DNA of 64,000 nt from Artemisia argyi (Eukaryota; Streptophyta; Magnoliopsida; Asterales; Asteraceae): the NCBI GenBank assembly GCA_030686995.1, contig CM060709.1, positions 301,335,357-301,399,356 on the forward strand. The letters run 5' to 3'. Numbering within the stretch: position 1 is the first letter of the stretch; each line of letters starts with the position of its first letter. The notes below the pieces were generated by a model. It was given only the letters and a program-made list of their open reading frames with translations, ran no database searches and was not told the origin of the DNA. Below are positions 11,911 through 22,956 of the stretch, piece by piece. A program made the position numbers and the translations under genes.

Positions 11911-12074
11911 TAGTTTGCGTATAGCGGGCTGCATTCATTGATGTTACCTTGCTATGTGCATCTGATGCGGTATACATTCAATGCAGTTTAATAGTGCAGT
12001 TTGCTTTCGAAAGTGACCATGTTATGGGTTTGTTGGTGGTTTGCGTAAGGCTGCATTTATTCAGTCATGTTGCC

Positions 12075-12185
12075 TGATGGCTTCGGTTGAGCATGTTTAA
12101 AATTGAAATTCCCCGTATCTTGGCATGGCAGCGTTTTAGCATTGCAGCCATGGCGAATGTATTCAATTTTCTCCGTCGGGCCTGA
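12075..12185 (+). ncRNA. Structured-RNA-like unit 2
   Basis: The core CCGTATCTTGGCATGGC is followed by a hairpin and GCAGCCATGGCG. CATGGC and GCCATG can pair. A TGATGG near 12,076 and a CTGA near 12,172 could serve as C and D boxes, but no good closing stem was found. Confidence 0.3.
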
Positions 12186-12245
12186 CATTTGTTATCCACC
12201 AAGCGTCATTTTTTTATAATGGAACTAAAGTGTTATTAATAATCT

Positions 12246-12378
12246 TGGAGCGATGATGAGTTTAAACGGGTATGGTTAAAAGTGACAACGACCATATCTT
12301 GGCAGGGCAACCCATTACGGTTGCAGCCATGGCGGTCATGTTCGGTTTACCTTGAGTGAAGTCCTGTCTAAGCCTAGC
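12246..12378 (+). ncRNA. C/D-box-like RNA unit 3
   Basis: ATGATGA (C-box-like) lies at 12,253-12,259 and CTAA, in the place of a D box, at 12,368-12,371. Between them is the core ATCTTGGCAGG, a hairpin GCAACC-cattac-GGTTGC, and GCAGCCATGGCGG. Its flanks, including the downstream exon-like block, are repeated 719 bp further on around unit 6. The altered D box suggests reduced function compared with units 4 and 5. Confidence 0.35.
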
Positions 12379-12613
12379 TTTTTTGGTACAGCTTCTGGTA
12401 CAACAGCTTTGCGTGCCAAGTAAGTTTTGTATATTTGTCGAATTGATTTTTGGTTTGTCGTTAGAAATGTACTAATTTTGATGTGTTAACTTGCAGGCGA
12501 CACAATATAATCTTTAGCAGTGAGGTTTCCAGTGTATTATTGTTACATCAAGGTCGCATCCACAACAGGCTAATCCCTGTCACTGATGGTGTAACTCATT
12601 TTTTAAATGATCT

Positions 12614-12746
12614 TGAGGCTATGATGATGTTTAAGGGATCATGCTAAACGAGAGATCACCCGTATCTTGGCATGGAAACCTGCAAAGGTTGCAACCATGG
12701 CGGGCAGATCCGTCTTTTTCCAACTGTTACCCTATCTGAGCCAACC
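12614..12746 (+). ncRNA. C/D-box-like RNA unit 4
   Basis: ATGATGA at 12,621-12,627 and CTGA at 12,736-12,739 are 119 bp apart end to end and bracketed by GGC and GCC that can close a short terminal stem. The core CCGTATCTTGGCATGG is followed by a hairpin with ACCT and AGGT sides and then CAACCATGGCGGG. The outer motifs and closing stem fit a box C/D snoRNA. The long internal hairpin is unusual for that class, so the exact RNA family is open. Confidence 0.4.
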
Positions 12747-12825
12747 TTTTGAATCGCCTATTTTTTGAGGTGACCGTTCGCAACGTGTCATAGCATTTGG
12801 ATCTGATTAGAAAAAAAAACTTCTA

Positions 12826-12961
12826 TGTGGCGATGATGATATTTCTGCATGTAAGCTCTTCTATGCGTTAACCGTATCTTGGCGAGTAACCAGGCCTAAA
12901 TCTGGGTGCAGCCATGACGGATATGTTGAGCTTGATAATAGATCGTAGATCTGAGCCTCAT
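12826..12961 (+). ncRNA. C/D-box-like RNA unit 5
   Basis: ATGATGA at 12,833-12,839 and CTGA at 12,951-12,954, with TGTGGC before and GCCTCA after, can form a closing stem with one mismatch. The core CCGTATCTTGGCGAG leads to a hairpin with CCAG and CTGG sides and then GCAGCCATGACGG. This is the best-formed member of the series. Confidence 0.42.
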
Positions 12962-12974
12962 TTTAACTGTATGA

Positions 12975-13100
12975 GAATTTTTAAACGGGTATGGTTAAAG
13001 GTCAGAACGACCATGTCTTGGCAGGGCAACCCATTACGGTTGCAGCCATGGCGGTCATGTTCGGTTTATCTTAAGTGAAATCCAGTCTAAGCCTAGCTTT
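12975..13100 (+). ncRNA. Structured-RNA-like unit 6 (copy of unit 3)
   Basis: Nearly identical to unit 3 through the core, with the same GCAACC/GGTTGC hairpin, but the C-box position reads ATGAGAA and the D-box position CTAA. The region 12,978-13,260 repeats 12,260-12,541 at an offset of 719 bp, including a GTAAGT donor and a TTGCAG acceptor. Confidence 0.3.
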
Positions 13101-13358
13101 TTTGGTACACCTTCTGGTACAACAGCTTTGCATGCCAAGTAAGTTTTGTATATTTGTCGAATTGATTTTTTGTTTGTCGTTAGAAATGTACTAATTTTAC
13201 TGTGTGGACTTGCAGGCGATACAAAATAATCTTTAGCAGTGGGGTTTCCAGTGTATTATGTGTTCAAATATTGCCAGTACAATTTACTTTTTCTTATTTC
13301 TTTGCCATTTTCTTTTACCGTAATCATATTCATGTATGCTATGTATTTTGTATTTGTA

Positions 13359-13619
13359 GCTCAACTTTATAACCAAAATTCACGGCCAACAACTTCGAAT
13401 GATTCACTACCTCCTATGCGTCGCAGAGGTTCTGTTTTAAATATAATTCAGCCGTTTCTTTATACAATTATTGTTTCATTATTCTTGAGTATTTCATCTG
13501 TTCATTCGTTTGGTTCCATGTTTGGAGGCACACCAGTGGAGTACAAATATATGGGCCGTTGTGATCAAGTTTGTTCCCATTGCCATGCTCTTTTCATCGA
13601 TTTGACTGAGAATTTGTAG
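13359..13619 (+). pseudogene. Helitron helicase N-terminal remnant
   Basis: After a TTTGTAG acceptor the frame reads through YNQNSRPTTSNDSLPPMRRR and ends with VEYKYMGRCDQVCSHCHALF, then stops. The C-x3-C-x2-C-x-A-x-F pattern after a Tyr-rich stretch is what Helitron helicase-like proteins show just before their N-terminal domain, where the next residues are normally an aromatic, acidic run. Here the frame changes and ends after seven residues. It is a scrap of a much longer protein; no Rep or PIF1-like helicase motif was found. Confidence 0.5.
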
Positions 13620-13989
13620 CAACAACAGGCCTCCATAAGCACGCCCCAAATGTGAAGGTCCATGGTTTTAGCATATACCACAAACGTAGTCTGATACCGG
13701 TGATTTCTGCTTTTACATATATTTTTTTTATCTGATAAAATTATACAAAGGAAAATTTGGACTCTGCATGTTGTTTGTATTTCAAATATTCATTTTCAGT
13801 TTTTTTTGCCTGTTGTTGGTCTTCGAAAAGGACAACACATTGTTTGTAAGTTTGGAGTGCTTCGTATTGTTTAGTTGTTGGGTAGCTGATCAAAATCGGT
13901 TTTTATCTGCCTGATACACTACCTTTCTACCCATTTTACCTGTTGGATGTAAGTATATTGATATGATGATGACTTTGTGTTGGTTGTTT

Positions 13990-14700
13990 GCATTTATTGC
14001 AGGAAGTGATGATGATCTTCCGCCATTCATGAAAATGAATTCCAAGTGGTGGACATGTTGCAGGTAAGCAAATGCATATAGTTTAGTTTTACGAGCCTTC
14101 AAAGCTTAAGCAAATGCAACTACTGTTGGTAGTTGTAAAATGTCCAAGACTAAGACATAAAGTGGCAATATGGTTTTGATTATAATTAAGCATCCAGTTG
14201 CTATATGGTTTTGATTTTAATTTTTTGTGAGTTATTGCAGGCTACACTTGAAATCGTTCTATTGATCATATTATTGGAGTGATGAAGAAACAGATGAAAG
14301 AACCGCCTAATGAATTGAACTACCATAGGTAATTTATGCAACTTGGTGCAAACATGGATCTCACAATGTAATGTCAATTATTTTACATAATGCGTAATGT
14401 TGTTTTCTATGTCTCACTTTTCATACCAAATTCTTTCAGCTCATCACGCTGGAACAATGATTGTTTTGTGAATAAAAAGTTATTGTACAATGGAATGGCG
14501 TGAGAAGGTTTTGAAGGAATTTGCACAAAAGGTAAGTAATTGCTTGCTGAAACTGAGTATATCATGTTAACTCTGTTATTTTATCATATCATTACACGTC
14601 CTAATGAGCTTCTTAACTTCAACAGACAAGTATGGATTTGCTAGGACTGGAATGCAACTAATGGGATCCCGGTTTGTATGAGTCTTTAAAACCAGTAGTG
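13990..14700 (+). other. Exon-like remnants, function unknown
   Basis: Several short blocks are preceded by TTGCAG or TTTCAG and followed by GTAAGC or GTAATT (for example about 14,004-14,063 and 14,241-14,328). One frame reads DHIIGVMKKQMKEPPNELNY before a donor. The blocks do not join into a clear long frame. They may be parts of a Helitron gene or of a captured host gene. Confidence 0.3.
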
Positions 14701-15109
14701 AGGTACGTTTATATTACTTTATCTCAACTCAACTTACCTATACAATGAATGTGGAACAACATAGTGAAAATAAAAACAAACGTAGCATACTTATATAGGT
14801 AGGTCAAAGATTGTACAAAGTGAGTTTGGTGTATTCTTCAGACCTGTACAAAAAAGAAACATAAATGCATTTAGCCAATATGCATTCTCTTATGTAATGT
14901 TTTAAAAATGGGTCAAATAGATATTTAGGATGAATAACAAAAAAGGGCCAACTTCGTCCGGCTGCAACGAGCCGGCCCAGTGCCCAAATTGTATACTGAT
15001 GTCATTATCCCATGTCCATTTATTCAATGTCAAGCCCAATTATGTGAGGCGGTGTAAAGTAAACGATAATTACTAAAGGTTGCAGGTTTTTAGCGTACGT
15101 ACATATACA

Positions 15110-18046
15110 CATGGTTTAAAAAAGCGGTCTGAGGAGCGCCTCGAGGCGCGCCTCGAGGTGAATCGGTCAAAAAACGCATATGAGGCGGCGGTGAGGCGTA
15201 TGAGGCGGCGCCTCATGGTTGAGGCGTATTAATCTTTTTGGTGGGAAAATTGGAGCCATTTTTTAGGGGTCCACATTAATTGGAGGGAAACTTTGGAGCC
15301 AAAACTTTTGGCTGACAAAAAATGGAGCCAAAGTACATCATATACATCCAATTAATACATATTTAATCCAATTAAATAATATCCAATCCAATTAATAAAA
15401 TTTGCTCTCTTCTCTTCTATTCTTATCACTTAATAATCAGTCAACTCCATCCACCCACAGCAAGGATTGAAGGATCTGTTGTCATCAGGTATGTTTCTCT
15501 TGTTCTAACTTTTTTTATGGTTTCATGACTTCACCAGTTCACCTGCACACTAATGTTTAAGTATGTATTAATGATTATTAGATATATTTAAGATGTAATC
15601 ATGTAAACAAACTGAAATTACATGATGCTTAGTGGTATGGATGTTTCAATGCAGTTTTTTTTTAAGATTAATATATTATATTGTTGTTTTGACTATTGAT
15701 GAATGATGATTAGTGGTATGGATAAGAAGATGTAAACAATAAACAAACTTGATGTAAATAAACTGATGTAAACAAACTGATATAAATAAACTGATATAAT
15801 CAAACTGGACGTAAACTGATGTAAACAAACTGGATGTAAGATTAATAGATTATATTGTTGTTTGACTTTTGAATGTTTCGATGCAGTTTTTTTTAAGATG
15901 TCTAGCAAAAATGCAAGGAAGGATCCTGCGTGGAAGTATGGGACAGAAGAGTGTGTTCTGCCACAAGGGGAAAAAAAAGGATATAAGTACATAAAATGCA
16001 ACTTTTGTAGCAAAGTAATTAAAGGAGAGGTGAAGAGAATGAAAGATCATCTTGCGGGTACACATAAAGATGTCACGCCTTGTCTTAATGTGCCCACGGA
16101 AGTCAAGGATGAAATAACACAATACTTGAAGTCTTTTCAAGACATGAAATTTGCTAGCCAACGCAACTTTGAAGAGAGTGTGGGAAGTGGAGCTTACTAT
16201 AGTTCTGGTCCTTCTGGAAGTGTCAATACCGATAGGGGTGTTAGAGGACCAATGGATCGGATGGTAGACCGGCTTGCGGGGAGTTCAAAAGATGGCGAAG
16301 GAACTGAAAAAATGACATCAGTGAGTGCTAAAGAACACCGAAACCAAGTTTGCTTGGATATCGGTAGATTCTTTTACGAGAATGGAATTCCATTTAATGT
16401 AGCTACTAGCCCTTCATTTGCTAGTATGTTACGTTCGGTTGGGAACTTTGGAAGGGGATTGAAGGCCCCAACGATGCATGAGTTAAGGACTTGGATCCTT
16501 AAAGAAGAAGTTAAAACAACCACTTTGATAGTGGATGATATTAAAGCAACATGGAAGACAACCGGGGTTTCTCTTTTATCAGATGGTTGGTCCGACATGA
16601 GAAACCGGAGTTTGATCAACTTTTTGGTCAACAATCAATACGGTACTGTTTTTTTAAAAACAGTTGATGCATCAGCTTGTATAAAAAATGCTCAAAAGCT
16701 TTTCGAGTTGTTGGACGATGTTATTGAAGAAATTGGTGAAGACATTGTTGTTCAAGTGGTGACTGATAACGCAAGTGCATACAAAGCCGCCGGTGAATTG
16801 TTAATGAACAAAAGAAAAAGCTTGTATTGGACCCCATGTGCTGCTCATTGCATCGATTTGATGCTTGAAAAAATCGGGGAATTGCCACAACATAAGAATG
16901 CTTTGCTTAAAGCAAAAAAAGTGAGCAATTTTATTTATAATCATCAGTGGGTGTTGAGTTTAGCTCGCAAGCATCTAAAGAAAGACCTTCTTCGTCCTGC
17001 TGCTACAAGATTCGCCACGGCATTTTTGACCATTCAAAGTGTTTATGAATCGAGGGATGCTTTACAACAAATGTTTGTTTCAAATGAATGGAGGACATGT
17101 GCTTGGGCTAAGAAGGACGATGGTAAAGCAATAACAAAGATAATCATGGATGAACACCATTTTTGGCCTGGTGTGGTTTATGCTATGAAAACCACAATGC
17201 CACTTGTTGAGGTTCTAAGGCTTGTTGATGGGGAGCAAACACCGGCAATGGGATTTATTTATGGAGCTATGGATACGTGCAAAGAAAAAATTGCAGCAAA
17301 CATGAATAACAATGAGGCTTCTTATACAGAGATATGGGACATCATTGATGAAAAGTGTGAAAATCAAATGCATCGTGATTTGCATGCGGCTGCCTATTAT
17401 TTGAATCCACAATTTCGGTGGAGTCCTGATGTTTCTGAGCATCGTGAGATCAAGAGAGGTTTGTATCATGTGATGGATAGACTCGTCAAGGATGCGAGTG
17501 TTTATTTGAAAATTGAAAGTCAACTTATCGATTACAAAGAAAAAAAGGGATTGTTTGGATATAGGGGATCATTGGCGACGTATAAGACACGTCCACCAGG
17601 TAATTATTTACTGATGTTTATTTACTGGTTTTTTATATATACTAATATACTTCAATATTTTTTTATTTACTGAATTTTTATAAACATCTTACATATATAG
17701 TTAAATGGAGGGAGGTGGGGGTGCAAGTGGTGAGGCAAGTGCAAGTGGAGCATCTAGGAAGAGAAAAAGTGTTGAAATAAATTTGACTGATGAAGAATCC
17801 GATGATGATTTGTTCATTGAAGATTATCGTGCGGAGAATGAGGAGTTGGAAGATGATGCAAATTGTGTTATTTGAATGATTATGAACTTTATTTGATGTT
17901 TAGTATTTTTTTTATAAGACATATAATTTTTATATATATTTTTTTTAATTACGCCTCGACCTTACGCCTCGTTTCGCCTCGAGGCTTACGCCTCTTGAGG
18001 CGAAGGGAAAACGCCTCGAGGCTCGTTTCCGTACTTTTAAACCTTG
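15110..18046 (+). mobile_element. Complete hAT transposon, TSD CATATACA
   Basis: A perfect 8-bp duplication CATATACA lies at 15,102-15,109 and 18,047-18,054. The ends CATGGTTTAAAAAAGCGG and, inverted, CAAGGTTTAAAAGTACGG form short TIRs. Many GAGGCG/CGCCTC-type motifs sit within about 130 bp of each end, as expected for transposase-binding subterminal repeats. The 2,937-bp element carries a transposase gene (15,898-17,875). It lies inside the Helitron-type insertion and is therefore younger than it. Confidence 0.92.
15898..17875 (+). pseudogene. hAT transposase lacking the C-terminal dimerisation region
   Basis: The protein starts MSSKNARKDPAWKYG. A BED zinc finger follows at about residues 10-65 (CNFC and HLAGTH carry the Cys and His ligands). 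Next come a DUF659-like block and the RNase H-like core with SDGWSD and VVTDNASAYKAAG, which contain the first two acidic residues, and CAAHCIDLMLEKIG. I take the ATG at 15,898 because the upstream frame opens only with TTG and a GATGCAG acceptor lies between. The first exon ends at about 17,600 (CCACCAG/GTAATT); the second begins at about 17,701. Spliced, the frame reads PPVKW and then shifts, whereas related proteins continue PPVKWW into the dimerisation domain. The missing part carries the conserved SxxERxxS motif with the third acidic residue. The usual acidic tail (SVEINLTDEESDDDLFIED) survives out of frame. The enzyme is probably inactive. Confidence 0.8.
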
Positions 18047-18059
18047 CATATACACGTGT

Positions 18060-19740
18060 CGATCATCAGATTGTCTTTAGAGGTATTTGTGGTTGTAATG
18101 TGTTTTGGTATGCCAAACCATGTACCATATTCAATAGTTCCAAAGTAGAACTTTCTTTAAACATACTACATTGCACTTAAAATACTCTAAAAAAACGCAA
18201 GAAAAGAAAGAAGGTGGGGAAGACAAAAAAGAAAACAACAACAACAACAACAAAAAATAACAGCGAGTTTAAACTGCAGAAGATGATCGACATAATCTTG
18301 GCTTTAACAGGTGATATATACGTTGCTTATGCTCGCTCTTCTATTTGTTTGTTGCTTTGTGGTTTTTGCCAGTTAACTTTTGCGCCTTAGTTTACATAAT
18401 TCACTTTCTTTGTTTACTGTTATGCGATTTGTATGCCCTGTGATACTACTCATGCACATGTAGCCTTGCTTAATCTTCTCTTATAAATATTGCTATTACT
18501 CCATATACAGTACTATGCTTGCTTCCATTAGTTTTAGACATATACATGCACATTGCTGTCGTACAAAGGCTCTTTTATGATTATAAACAATTTATATATA
18601 TTTTTACGCAAATAATCCATCTAAAAATCTTACCTAAATTCTCCGCCAACTATAACGTCCGACCGACGCCCCTAAATTCTCACTATCTTATAGGCCACTG
18701 TCCATTGTGCCGCTCTACATTTAAGTGACAGATATAGCAGCCGTATGCAGAGACATGAGAATAGAAAACGAAAGTTACCACATGTTTATAACAGCGGTAC
18801 AACAAAGGATTAAACAAGTATTCGTCTTGACCTCTCTGCAGTTGCTGGCATGTCGTCTACTGTTAGCGCTACTGCAGCACCAAATGCGGCAGTGCGTTCT
18901 TCTTTTGATAGGCATCTAATGCCTCAACAAGTCGACGAGAAACATGTATGTTTAGCTACCCTCGCTATTATTAATAATATACAGCTTTATTGGTACGATA
19001 TCTAGATGGGCGTTTATGTTATACTAATTTTATACAACAGGTTTATTTTGTTTATTTATTCGACACCGGATGCATTTTTGTTAAAATTTAGTGATTTTAT
19101 TTAACACCGTTTATGCTAGATGGTGTCAGCTATCTACTTGAGACTTGCAAAAGATGGTCCAATTGTTGCCACAATATAGTGAACAGCTGATAAATGTCTA
19201 CAAAGATTCAGTGTTTGCCGCTTTCTGTTCACATGTGACTGAAGGTCAGCCTTTGTATTTTCTTTTTTGTTGTGCCTTTTTTGAACCTGGGTTTTCTATG
19301 TACAAGATTAAAATCGCATTTTCATTGTATTTTTTGCTACCAATAGGACTGACTGCCCATGACAATGATCCTCCACACGAAACTCAGAAAAGAAGCAGGC
19401 CAACGAATAACATCAGTGCAGCGTGTGTGATGCACCCTAATTCAGGCCAACGACTGAAGGTGAATCTTTGTATTTTCTTTTGCGTAATACCTTTTTTTAA
19501 CCTCAGTTCTTTGTATGCAAGATTAAAATCAGATTGTTGTTGCATTTTTTCCTGCTACCAGAAGCATCTGTACATGACAACGCCCCTTCACATCAGAGTC
19601 GAAAAAAGAGGCAAGACAAGGAATGAAGTCATCACAAGGCGTGTGCAGCAACCCAATTTAGACGGTCGTGTACATGGTGATGGTGAAACAAATGTTACAG
19701 ATGATGTTGCCCATCAGCCTACACCATAGTTTCTACTTAA
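18060..19740 (+). other. Degenerate exon-like blocks in the Helitron insertion
   Basis: Splice-flanked frames include one at about 18,730-18,950 that reads NAAVRSSFDRHLMPQQVDEK before a GTATGT donor, after one stop further upstream. At 19,340-19,460 another reads THDNDPPHE-like residues (DNDPPHETQKRSRPTNN). At 19,560-19,620 a related frame has VHDNAPSHQSRKKRQ, so the two look like copies of the same motif. Tails of this sort occur in Helitron-borne genes, but no domain could be named. Confidence 0.3.
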
Positions 19741-20640
19741 ATCCATGTATGTTGTAAAACGTTGATAGGATGGTGACACATTCGTTTCTACAGGACGTGT
19801 CACTATATGGCAAGTAAAAACATCATGAACCAAATACAACGACAAAAAAACCTGCCAGGCCGCAACCGGCTAATGCCATGCTAGTTCTCAATAAATCCCC
19901 ATCATCTCTCTCCTAAAATTCTATATCTATCGTTCTCTTACACACACAAAAAAAACACACAGCCCATTTTACTCTCACTTTAACAATCATTATAATTGCC
20001 GCTGCCACCACCATTACTTGAAACCAACGCCGCTACCACCAATTAGTTTAACATTTTGGTGGTTTTGGTGGTGTTTTGTTTGAATCTTTCAATTCGAGCG
20101 ATTTCGAGTTTAGTGGTTTTGGAGGCAGTATGGTGGTTTGGATTGATATATGGAGTTTTTATGGTGTTTAAAACCAATGAAATCTATTATTTGTTTGTGG
20201 TTTTACATAAATAACATCGTTCAAGATGTGATGTCATACCCAACATGCAATTTAGCTTCTCTGTTCTTCAACCGCCAGCAGTTGAAGACCGTCATTTGTT
20301 TACCATCTCTCAAATTATCTTAAACAACCCCTCATTTGATTACATACATTTTCTTTCTTCGCCAGTTGATGAATCAGTAAACCTGTTAGCCAAGGTAGGA
20401 GTTTTTTTAATTCCAGTTGATGAATCGGAACGCAAGAAGGTTGGAACGAGCATCTCTTAAGTTTACTTCAATCTCATTATACTATCAGTGATGTTTTGAC
20501 CAATCAGATAAACAAGTGAGTTTATGATATTTAATAAGGTTGGTTCTTATTTTGCTTCGATTTGGGTTTATAACTTTTAAAAGGTTTTGATTTTCAAATT
20601 TTTATGTGCCTATCTTTTTGGGACAGGATGTTGAAGAAAG
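19740..20640. other. Helitron-like 3' end and AT-rich DNA
   Basis: A GCCG-CAAC-CGGC stem followed by TAATGCCATG and CTAG ends at 19,884. After it come CT-rich leader-like sequence and a 71-codon frame at 20,245-20,460 of unknown meaning. No gene was recognised. Confidence 0.4.
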
Positions 20641-20756
20641 GGGTTGGTTCAGCGCCGGTTGGTTCAACGTGGGTTTGGTTCAGTAGGGGTTGGTTCAGAG
20701 TGGGTTGGTTCAGCGTGGGTTTGGTTCAATAGGGGTTGGTTCAATGCGAGGTAGTT
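20640..20756. repeat. GGTTGGTTCA tandem repeat
   Basis: Variants of GGTTGGTTCAGCGTGGGTTT are repeated five to six times with small changes. The array directly precedes the 29-bp array at 20,796. Both read through as open frames on the minus strand only because of the repetition. Confidence 0.8.
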
Positions 20757-20795
20757 AGGAAGGTCTAAGGGGTTGCTGAAAAAAACACGATGAAC

Positions 20796-21010
20796 GCAAC
20801 AATCTGAAGGCGAACACGCCGAATGCAACAATCTGAAGGCGAACACGCTGAACGCAACAATTTGAAGGCGAACATGCTGAATGCAACAATCTGAAGGCAA
20901 ACACGCTGAACGCAACAATTTGAAGGCGAACACACTGAACGCAACAATCTGAAGGCGAACATGCTGAAGGCGAACAATCTGAACACAAACAATCTGAACA
21001 CGAACACTGG
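20796..21010. repeat. 29-bp tandem repeat array
   Basis: The unit GCAACAATCTGAAGGCGAAC plus nine bases starts at 20,796, 20,825, 20,854, 20,883, 20,912 and 20,941, an exact 29-bp spacing, and then breaks down into shorter AACAATCTGAACAC-type pieces. Because 29 is not a multiple of three, the array gives long open frames in all three minus frames with the same words (SACSPSD, LQIVAF, FAFRLL). No such protein is implied. Confidence 0.9.
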
Positions 21011-21019
21011 ACGCAACCA

Positions 21020-22950
21020 AGGTATATTATGTAAAAAATATTGAAGGAGTAATTGTAGTGCATTTTTCATAAACACTTTATAGCCTGAAGAATGTGCAGT
21101 TGGATGTCTTGGTAGTTTTTTCGGGTATCAATTGCAGCGGCGGTGGTGTGGATCCACATAGTTTTTTGAGATAAAGATTACTTTTACTTCAAATTTCAAC
21201 CATCAAAACCTCAATTCAAATCCTTAAACCCTAATTGTAAATTACTATCTTCCTTTTTAGAAATGACGAAACTCTTTATGTCGTTTTCAGTTTCAACCTT
21301 ATTTAGCCTAACCCTTTTTTAATTTCACTAATTTTAACCTTTGTAATGTTGTACTGTTGAAGGGATCAAGATGATGATGACTGACACTATGGTTGTGGGA
21401 CCAATAACTGTTTTCAACTACATTCTTTCATCATCAAACGTAATTGGAAAGGGTAACAAGCAGTGAATTAAGGTAACTTTAGATAATGTGATTTTCGGTG
21501 TTAGTTTTGGTATATTTCCTTTTTCTTTTGTAGACGTTGTTGATGATATGTGAAGGATGAGCTGGGGAAAGTGAGTTGTCTGATGGAAATGTGTTAGAGT
21601 TTCATGAAATGATCAAGTACAGGTAATGGTAATAAGTTATTGAGATTATCATACCATGAAACTGATTGAGACCTTCATCGTTTACCAGGTAACACGATTC
21701 TTAAATTCGTTTTGCTTTTGTTTAGTTACGCTTGCATAAATGTAGAATATTTTTTATATAAAACATAAAAACGGGTGGGTTAGACGGATTCTGATAAACG
21801 AACAAGCAGTAACACTAAATGCGGGTTCAAACGGACCGGGTTGCTCCTTTTCAATGTTTATTAACTGATATATAAGATAAGATAGATTCAAAATGTCAAA
21901 AAAGCTACTTTGTGAATCTAAAATTTTCTTTTAATAAAGCAATAAATAAGGTTTTAGTATCATTAATAAATATCTATGACACTTTTGACAGGTTTTGCAT
22001 GTTCCCCCGTTTGACCTGTTTCAATGTTAGTAATTTAAAAGAGGTACATTTTTGTACGTACATGGGGTATAGGAAGAGAGTTTGGCATTTGACTGAAGGG
22101 TGAATAATAGTTTCCTTCTTTTCTTTTGTAGAGGCAAACAACGCTACCATCCGAGAAATGAAGAATGTTAAAGCTATTAGAGCGTCGGTTGTCGGTTAAT
22201 ATATTAAGAAATAAGAATCCAAGTTCATAATATTTCTTAATGGGGATTTTAATCTGTATGGTATGGAGGATCACAGATGGTGTTGATGACTGATTGTGGT
22301 GGTGGTGACTGGTGTACTAATTACGATGTTGTTATGGTGGAGGGCTAAAAGGAAAGATGGGTTCAAGTGAACTTCTCATTCCTAATTGATCTGAAAGATA
22401 ATTCGAGGTTTGTTCCTTTTCAGTGGCTACATTATAAACTCATTAATTTGATTTCCATATATGAGAGTGTTAGTTATCGAAATTTTATGCTAACTAGGAA
22501 GATATGTGTTAAGATTATCCCATGTGGTTTATGGCAATGGAGAAAACTCTCTTTATTCTGATATGAATGTGTCATCAGACACCCTATCGAAACTTTCTAA
22601 TGTTAAAGGCACATGGAAAAACTACTTATCCTTTGTGGTTCAAGAAATAATCAGATAAGAATGAATGAAAGTGGCTAAAAATCGAGGCTTGAACTAAACA
22701 AGTATATCGAATAAGATATGCATGTAATCTTTTATGTGCCGTCTCTTTCCTCATATGTCGTATTATATAGAACAATAGCCTCGTGAACTAACAATTTAAT
22801 CTGTTATTATTATTTTTTTTTTGCTGGTCTCTATCCAAGATCAGAAGATAGGGCATCAATGAAGAAAACTATCTATTTTGATAAGAATGTGTGATCAGAC
22901 ACCCTTTCGAAACTACTTGTCCTTTGTGGTTCAAGAAATAATTAGATATT
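21020..22950. other. Unannotated Helitron interior
   Basis: About 1.9 kb of AT-rich DNA with scattered stops. I see short frames only, no splice-supported gene and no clear repeat. Confidence 0.5.
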
Positions 22951-22956
22951 TGTTGA

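Noticed and set aside
14942..15000. CCGGCT-gcaacg-AGCCGG stem followed by CTGAT as a Helitron 3' end
   Set aside because: The distance from stem to CTGAT is about 20 bases, roughly twice the usual, and nothing else supports a border there.
20796..21010. 29-bp regularly spaced units resembling a CRISPR array
   Set aside because: The units are directly contiguous with no unique spacers, and the context is nuclear plant DNA. It is an ordinary tandem repeat.
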